From assembly GCA_023438115.1 (NCBI GenBank), contig JAEZEB010000157.1:1-8933 (forward strand): a stretch of DNA of 8,933 nucleotides, given 5' to 3'. This stretch comes from Pseudomonadota bacterium. GTDB lineage: Bacteria > Pseudomonadota > Gammaproteobacteria > Burkholderiales > Burkholderiaceae_C. Shown here one piece after another: positions 4,565 to 8,933 of the stretch. The translations under genes and the position numbers were made by a program. A model generated the notes under the pieces. That model was not told the origin of the DNA, did not search any database, and worked only from the letters and a program-made list of their open reading frames with translations. Each line of letters starts with the position of its first letter. Within the stretch, counting starts at the first letter, position 1.

Positions 4565-7012
4565 ATGAAGAAATCCAGACTGGTCATGATCGGCAACGGG
4601 ATGGCCGGCGTGCGCACGATCGAGGAACTCCTCAAGATCGCGCCCGAGCTGTACGACGTCACGGTCTTCGGCGCCGAGCCCCACCCGAACTACAACCGCA
4701 TCCTGCTGTCGCCGGTGCTTGCCGGCGAACAGACGCTGGACGAGATCGTCCTGAACAGCTGGGGGTGGTACGAGCAGAACCGCATCCGCCTGCACGCCGG
4801 CCGCAAGGTGGTGGAGATCGACCGCGTGCACCGCGTCGTGCGCGCCGACGACGGCACCGAGGAGGAGTACGACCGCCTGCTGCTGGCCACGGGCTCCAAT
4901 CCCTTCATGCTGCCGGTGCCCGGCAAGGACCTGCAGGGCGTGATCGCCTACCGCGACATCGCCGACACCAACGCGATGATCGAGGCGGCCGGCAAGTACC
5001 GGAAGGCCGTGGTGATCGGCGGCGGCCTGCTGGGCCTGGAAGCGGCCAACGGCCTCATGAAGCGCGGCATGGAAGTCACCGTCGTGCACGTCATGCCCTG
5101 GCTGATGGAACGCCAGCTGGACGAGACCGCAGGCCGCATGCTGCAGAAGTCGCTGGAGGACCGCGGCCTGAAGTTCCTGATCGGTGCGCAGACGCAGGAG
5201 CTGGTGGGCGGCACCGAGGGCCGCGTGGCGGCGGTGAAGTTCAAGGACGGTTCGCAGGTCGAGGCCGACCTGGTGGTGATGGCCGTGGGCATCCGCCCCA
5301 ACACGGAACTGGCCGAGAACGCCGGCCTGCACTGCAACCGCGGCATCGTGGTGCACGACACCATGCAGACGGTGACCGACGCGCGCATCTACTCGGTGGG
5401 CGAATGCGCCGCGCACCGCGGCGTTGCCTACGGCCTGGTCGCCCCCCTGTTCGAACAAGCCAAGGTGGCGGCCAACCACCTGGCGCAGTTCGGCATCGGC
5501 CGCTACACGGGCTCGCTCACCTCCACCAAGCTGAAGGTCACCGGCATCGACCTGTTCTCCGCCGGCGACTTCATGGGCGGCGACGGCGCGGAGGAAATCG
5601 TGATGAGCGACCCCTTCGGCGGCGTCTACAAGAAGCTGGTGATCAAGGACGAGAAGCTGGTGGGCGCCTGCCTCTACGGCGACACGGTGGACGGCAGCTG
5701 GTACTTCAAGCTGCTGCGCGAGGGCCGCAAGATCTCCGACCTGCGCGACAAGCTGATGTTCGGCGAGTCCAACCTCGGCGACGCCGGCCACCAGGGCCAG
5801 AACAAGGCCGCCGCGATGGCGGACACCGACGAGGTCTGCGGCTGCAACGGCGTGAGCAAGGGCACGATCTGCAAGGCCATCAAGGAGAAGGGCCTGTTCA
5901 CGCTGGACGAGGTGCGCAAGCACACCAAGGCGAGCGCCTCCTGCGGCTCCTGCACCGGGCTGGTGGAGCAGATCATCATGTTCACCGCCGGCGGCGACTA
6001 CTCCGCCACGCCCAAGAAGAAGGCGATGTGCGGCTGCACCGACCACAGCCACCAGGAGGTGCGCGACGCGATCCGCGCCAACCACCTGGTGACCATCGCG
6101 GACACCATGCGCTTCCTGGAATGGCGCACGCCCAACGGCTGCGCCTCCTGCCGCCCGGCGCTGAACTACTACCTGATCTCCACCTGGCCCAGGGAGGCGA
6201 AGGACGATCCGCAATCGCGCTACATCAACGAGCGCAGCCACGCCAACATCCAGAAGGACGGCACCTATTCGGTGATCCCGCGCATGTGGGGCGGCGAGAC
6301 CACGGCGAGCGAGCTGCGCCGCATCGCCGACGTGGTGGACAAGTACAAGATCCCCACGGTGAAGGTCACCGGCGGCCAGCGCATCGACCTGCTGGGCGTG
6401 AAGAAGGAAGACCTGCGCGACGTGTGGCAGGACCTCGGCATGCCTTCCGGCCACGCTTACGCGAAGGCGCTGCGCACGGTGAAGACCTGCGTGGGCAGCG
6501 AATGGTGCCGCTTCGGCACGCAGGACTCCACGCAGATGGGCAAGGATCTCGAACGCGCGCTGTGGCGCATGTACGCGCCGCACAAGGTTAAGCTGGCCGT
6601 CTCCGGCTGTCCCCGCAACTGCGCGGAGTCGGGCATCAAGGACGTGGGCGTGATCGGCGTGGATTCCGGCTGGGAGATCTACGTCGGCGGCAACGGCGGC
6701 ATCAAGACCGAGGCGGGCGAGTTCTTCTGCAAGGTCAAGACGCGCGAGGAAGTCCTGGAGTACAGCGGCGCCTTCCTGCAGCTCTATCGCGAGGAAGGCT
6801 GGTACCTGGAACGCACGGTGCACTACATCCACCGCGTCGGTCTCGACCACGTGAAGAAGCGCATCCTCGAGGACCACGAAGGCCGCAAGGCGCTGTGGGA
6901 GCGCCTGCAGTTCGCCCTGGACGGCGAACCCGATCCCTGGTTCGAGCACGACAAGGCGCAGGTGGACGTGCGCCAGTTCACGAAACTGCAGGCGGAAGGA
7001 CAGGAAGCATGA
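4565..7012 (+). CDS. nirB: Assimilatory NADH-dependent nitrite reductase, large subunit NirB
   Basis: This 815-residue cytoplasmic flavo-iron-sulfur-siroheme enzyme reduces nitrite to ammonium with six electrons from NAD(P)H. Domains in order: an FAD/NAD(P)H reductase region with VMIGNGMAGV near the start and the second dinucleotide-binding motif VVIGGGLLGLEAA near residue 150; a BFD-type [2Fe-2S] domain (Cys425, 427, 460, 463); a second BFD-like module (Cys489, 491, 526, 529); then the nitrite/sulfite reductase ferredoxin-like and catalytic domains. The siroheme/[4Fe-4S] ligands are Cys642, Cys648, Cys682 and Cys686 (TCVGSEWCRFG and SGCPRNCAE). All expected cysteines are intact and the length is close to usual for NirB. 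The open frame extends far upstream, but ATG 4565 has AAGGAG at 4551-4556 with an 8-nt gap and starts the expected MKKSRLVMIGNGMAG. The stop overlaps the nirD start in ATGA. Siroheme synthesis genes are not in the window. Confidence 0.97.
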   Translation: MKKSRLVMIGNGMAGVRTIEELLKIAPELYDVTVFGAEPHPNYNRILLSPVLAGEQTLDEIVLNSWGWYEQNRIRLHAGRKVVEIDRVHRVVRADDGTEEEYDRLLLATGSNPFMLPVPGKDLQGVIAYRDIADTNAMIEAAGKYRKAVVIGGGLLGLEAANGLMKRGMEVTVVHVMPWLMERQLDETAGRMLQKSLEDRGLKFLIGAQTQELVGGTEGRVAAVKFKDGSQVEADLVVMAVGIRPNTELAENAGLHCNRGIVVHDTMQTVTDARIYSVGECAAHRGVAYGLVAPLFEQAKVAANHLAQFGIGRYTGSLTSTKLKVTGIDLFSAGDFMGGDGAEEIVMSDPFGGVYKKLVIKDEKLVGACLYGDTVDGSWYFKLLREGRKISDLRDKLMFGESNLGDAGHQGQNKAAAMADTDEVCGCNGVSKGTICKAIKEKGLFTLDEVRKHTKASASCGSCTGLVEQIIMFTAGGDYSATPKKKAMCGCTDHSHQEVRDAIRANHLVTIADTMRFLEWRTPNGCASCRPALNYYLISTWPREAKDDPQSRYINERSHANIQKDGTYSVIPRMWGGETTASELRRIADVVDKYKIPTVKVTGGQRIDLLGVKKEDLRDVWQDLGMPSGHAYAKALRTVKTCVGSEWCRFGTQDSTQMGKDLERALWRMYAPHKVKLAVSGCPRNCAESGIKDVGVIGVDSGWEIYVGGNGGIKTEAGEFFCKVKTREEVLEYSGAFLQLYREEGWYLERTVHYIHRVGLDHVKKRILEDHEGRKALWERLQFALDGEPDPWFEHDKAQVDVRQFTKLQAEGQEA

Positions 7013-7386
7013 AGGCGAACGACTGGCAAGTGATCTGCCGGGTGGAAGACATCCCGGTGCTGGGTTCGCGGCGCGTGGCGCGCCAGCGCGGCGTGGACGT
7101 GGCGGTGTTCCGCAACGCGGAGGACCAGGTGTTCGCACTCCTGGACCGCTGCCCGCACCAGGGCGGCCCGCTGTCGCAGGGCATCGTGTTCGGCACCAGC
7201 GTGGCCTGTCCGCTGCACAACTGGACCATCGGCCTGGACGATGGCTGCGCGCACGCGCCCGACGAAGGCTGCACGCAGCGCTTCTCGTGCAAGGTGGAGG
7301 CGGGCCAGGTGCTGCTGGACCCGGTGGAACTCGCCACCCTGGCCATCGACCTCAAAGCCACCAAGGCAGGACCGCGCCGACCGTGA
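7009..7386 (+). CDS. nirD: Nitrite reductase small subunit NirD with intact Rieske site
   Basis: This 125-residue cytoplasmic protein is the Rieske-fold partner of NirB in the nitrite reductase complex. Unlike E. coli NirD, which has lost the cluster ligands, this one keeps a full Rieske pattern: Cys48-Pro-His50 in RCPHQGGPLS and Cys67-x2-His70 in ACPLHNWT. It probably binds a [2Fe-2S] cluster and could pass electrons within the complex. Both forms are known in the family. The ATG at 7009 overlaps the nirB stop (ATGA), with AAGGA at 6996-7000 and an 8-nt gap, suggesting translational coupling and matched subunit synthesis. Its own stop overlaps the next start (GTGA). The last dozen residues (KATKAGPRRP) are a basic tail beyond the domain. 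Confidence 0.93.
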   Translation: MKANDWQVICRVEDIPVLGSRRVARQRGVDVAVFRNAEDQVFALLDRCPHQGGPLSQGIVFGTSVACPLHNWTIGLDDGCAHAPDEGCTQRFSCKVEAGQVLLDPVELATLAIDLKATKAGPRRP

Positions 7387-8933
7387 AGGAAACCCGGTCC
7401 ACCTGCCCCTACTGCGGCGTCGGCTGCGGCGTGCTCATCGCCTCCGACGGCGACCGCATCACCGGCGTGCGCGGCGACCCCGCGCATCCGGCGAACTTCG
7501 GCCGCCTGTGCACCAAGGGCTCGACGCTGCACCTGACGGCCGCGCCGCAGACGCGCCAGGCGCGGCTGCTGCATCCCATGCTGCGCGAGCGGCGCGGCGA
7601 CAAGCCGCTGCGCACCGACTGGAACGTGGCGCTGGACCACGCGGCCGACCGCTTCGCGCAGACGATCCGCACCCACGGCCCGGATGCCGTGGGCTTCTAC
7701 ATCTCCGGCCAGCTGCTCACCGAGGACTACTACGTCTTCAACAAGCTCGCCAAGGGCCTGGTCGGCACCAACAACGTCGACACCAACTCGCGGCTTTGCA
7801 TGAGCAGCGCGGTGGCGGGTTACAAGATGACGCTGGGCGCCGACGCGCCGCCGCCCTGCTACAACGACGTCAACCACGCGGACTGCATCTTCATCGCCGG
7901 CAGCAACACCGCCTTCGCGCATCCCGTGCTGTTCCGCCGCATCGAGGAAGCGAAGGCCGCGCGGCCGCACGTGAAGATCGTGTTCTGCGATCCGCGCCGC
8001 ACCGACACCACCGAACTCGCCGACCTGCACCTGCCCCTGCAGCCCGGCACCGACGTCATGCTGTTCCACGGCATGCTGCACGTGATGCTGTGGGAAGGCT
8101 GGACCGACCCGGCGTACATTGCCGCGCACACCAGCGGCTTCGACGCCCTGAAGGCGGTGGTGCGCGACTGCACGCCCGACGAGGTGGCGCGCACCTGCGG
8201 CATCCGCAAGGAAGACCTGTTCACGGCGGCCCGCTGGTTCGCCACCTCCGCAGCAACGCTGAGCCTCTATTGCCAGGGCCTCAACCAGTCCAGCAACGGG
8301 ACGGCCAAGAATGCCGCGCTGATCAACCTGCACCTGGCCACCGGGCAGATCGGCCGGCCGGGCGCCGGCCCGTTCTCGCTGACCGGCCAGCCCAACGCCA
8401 TGGGCGGCCGCGAGGTCGGCGGCCTGGCCAACCTGTTGTCCGCGCACCGGGATCTCGCGAATCCGCAGCACCGCGCGGAAGTGGCCGCCCTTTGGGGCGT
8501 TCCTTCGGTGCCCGAGAAGCCGGGCAAGACGGCCGTGGAGATGTTCCAGGCCGCGGCCGACGGCGAGATCCGCGCATTGTGGATCGCGTGCACCAATCCC
8601 GCGCAATCGATGCCTGACCAGAGCACGGTGCGCCGCGCCTTGCAGCGCGCCGACTTCGTCGTCGTGCAGGAAGCCTTCGCTACCACGGCGACCTGCGACT
8701 ACGCCGACCTGTTGCTGCCCGCCACCACCTGGGGCGAAAAGGACGGCACGGTCACCAACAGCGAGCGGCGCATCAGCCGCGTGCGTCCCGCGGTGCCGCC
8801 GCCCGGCAGCGCGCGGCACGACTGGAAGATCGTCGTGGACTTCGCGCATCGCCTCGAGCAACGCCTTCCTCCCTCCCCCTCAGGGGGAGGGTCGGGGTGG
8901 GGGCACGCCCCCCCCCCCCACTTACCCAACACC
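7383..8933 (+). CDS. nasA: Assimilatory nitrate reductase, molybdopterin catalytic subunit NasA, 3'-truncated by the window
   Basis: This cytoplasmic enzyme reduces nitrate to nitrite. 517 codons are present and open to the right edge; full-length NasA/NapA-type proteins are roughly 700-900 residues. The N-terminus carries the [4Fe-4S] motif Cys8-x2-Cys11-x3-Cys15-x27-Cys43 (TCPYCGVGCGV, then RLCTKG). The Mo ligand is probably Cys139 in NTNSRLCMSSAVAGYK, as in the NapA/NasA branch. Further molybdopterin-binding signatures include IAGSNTAFAHPVL, FCDPRRTDT and GPFSLTGQPNAMGGREVGG. There is no Tat signal, which separates it from periplasmic NapA. The start is GTG 7383, overlapping the nirD stop, 7 codons before the first cluster Cys; AGGCAGGA (7364-7371) is a rather distant ribosome-binding site. 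From about 8868 the frame runs into a G/C-rich repeat encoding LPPSPSGGGSGWG, which does not look like NasA. The C-terminal domains are absent from the window. Confidence 0.93.
   Translation, partial: MKETRSTCPYCGVGCGVLIASDGDRITGVRGDPAHPANFGRLCTKGSTLHLTAAPQTRQARLLHPMLRERRGDKPLRTDWNVALDHAADRFAQTIRTHGPDAVGFYISGQLLTEDYYVFNKLAKGLVGTNNVDTNSRLCMSSAVAGYKMTLGADAPPPCYNDVNHADCIFIAGSNTAFAHPVLFRRIEEAKAARPHVKIVFCDPRRTDTTELADLHLPLQPGTDVMLFHGMLHVMLWEGWTDPAYIAAHTSGFDALKAVVRDCTPDEVARTCGIRKEDLFTAARWFATSAATLSLYCQGLNQSSNGTAKNAALINLHLATGQIGRPGAGPFSLTGQPNAMGGREVGGLANLLSAHRDLANPQHRAEVAALWGVPSVPEKPGKTAVEMFQAAADGEIRALWIACTNPAQSMPDQSTVRRALQRADFVVVQEAFATTATCDYADLLLPATTWGEKDGTVTNSERRISRVRPAVPPPGSARHDWKIVVDFAHRLEQRLPPSPSGGGSGWGHAPPPHLPNT
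8866..8906. repeat. G/C-rich interspersed (REP-like) inverted repeat
   Basis: The core is a perfect 9-bp inverted repeat, CCCTCCCCC (8871-8879) and GGGGGAGGG (8883-8891), with a 3-base loop, followed by TCGGGGTGGGGGC. This C-rich/G-rich palindrome with a GGGGTGGGGGC extension is typical of short interspersed repeats found many times between genes in Burkholderiales and related genomes. Its translations (SPSGGGSGWG forwards, PHPDPPPEGEGG backwards) are familiar as spurious peptides. I recognise this type from memory and cannot count copies here. It lies in frame inside nasA, which is an unusual place. Confidence 0.6.
8907..8933. other. Poly-C and low-complexity end of the window
   Basis: A run of 12 C (8908-8919) is followed by ACTTACCCAACACC. 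Composition changes abruptly from the nasA coding pattern, and the translation (proline run, then HLPNT) resembles no part of nitrate reductase. A homopolymer next to a strong G/C palindrome is a common place for assembly or read errors, so this end may not be genuine chromosomal sequence. Confidence 0.5.

Noticed and set aside
4397..7138. A 913-codon open frame on the minus strand opposite nirB.
   Set aside because: It is antisense to an intact NirB with all cofactor cysteines. Its residues (His, Ala, Val, Leu, Gln-rich) are the usual mirror of GC-rich codons, and no domain is recognisable.
6978..8861. A 627-codon minus-strand open frame opposite nirD and nasA.
   Set aside because: Same shadow effect; the plus strand carries clear Rieske and molybdopterin motifs, and the antisense translation has none.

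Overview
The window is a nitrate/nitrite assimilation locus from a GC-rich proteobacterium. Codon use strongly prefers G or C in third positions. Gene content and order (nrtABC-type ABC importer, ANTAR regulator, NarK-type transporter, nirB, nirD, nasA) point to a betaproteobacterium of the Burkholderiales, probably Comamonadaceae (Ramlibacter/Variovorax-like). The taxon is an inference from style and gene order, not a database result.

Layout, left to right: (1) the 3' tail of a nitrate-binding protein gene (nrtA), then the permease (nrtB) and ATPase (nrtD-like) of a nitrate ABC importer, all on + (1-1850). (2) A convergent gene on - (1847-3136) encoding a soluble regulator: a NasT-like pseudo-receiver, an ANTAR RNA-binding domain and two tandem PilJ-type sensor modules carrying NarX-like P-box motifs. 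Its stop codon shares a CTAG with the ATPase stop. (3) A 169-bp divergent gap (3137-3305) with a near-consensus sigma-54 promoter and a hairpin-rich leader. (4) A second + operon: narK (MFS nitrate/nitrite carrier), nirB and nirD (NADH nitrite reductase), and nasA (molybdopterin assimilatory nitrate reductase), which runs off the right edge. nirB/nirD and nirD/nasA overlap by 4 bp (ATGA, GTGA), so they are probably translationally coupled.

Together, nitrate enters by the ABC importer or the NarK carrier, NasA reduces it to nitrite, and NirBD reduces nitrite to ammonium in the cytoplasm. The regulatory picture resembles the Klebsiella nas system (sigma-54/NtrC promoter plus nitrate-responsive ANTAR antitermination in a leader RNA). 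Here the nitrate-sensing part of the ANTAR protein seems to be a pair of PilJ/NarX-type modules instead of the NIT domain of NasR or the separate NasS sensor. This fused regulator and its putative leader target are the most interesting content.

The last ~65 bp are unlike the rest: a G/C-rich inverted repeat of the interspersed (REP-like) kind, then a 12-C run and low-complexity sequence, all in frame with nasA. This is either an in-frame repeat insertion or a contig-end artefact. There is no tRNA, rRNA, CRISPR array, transposase or prophage signal. No gene-free stretch exceeds 300 bases.
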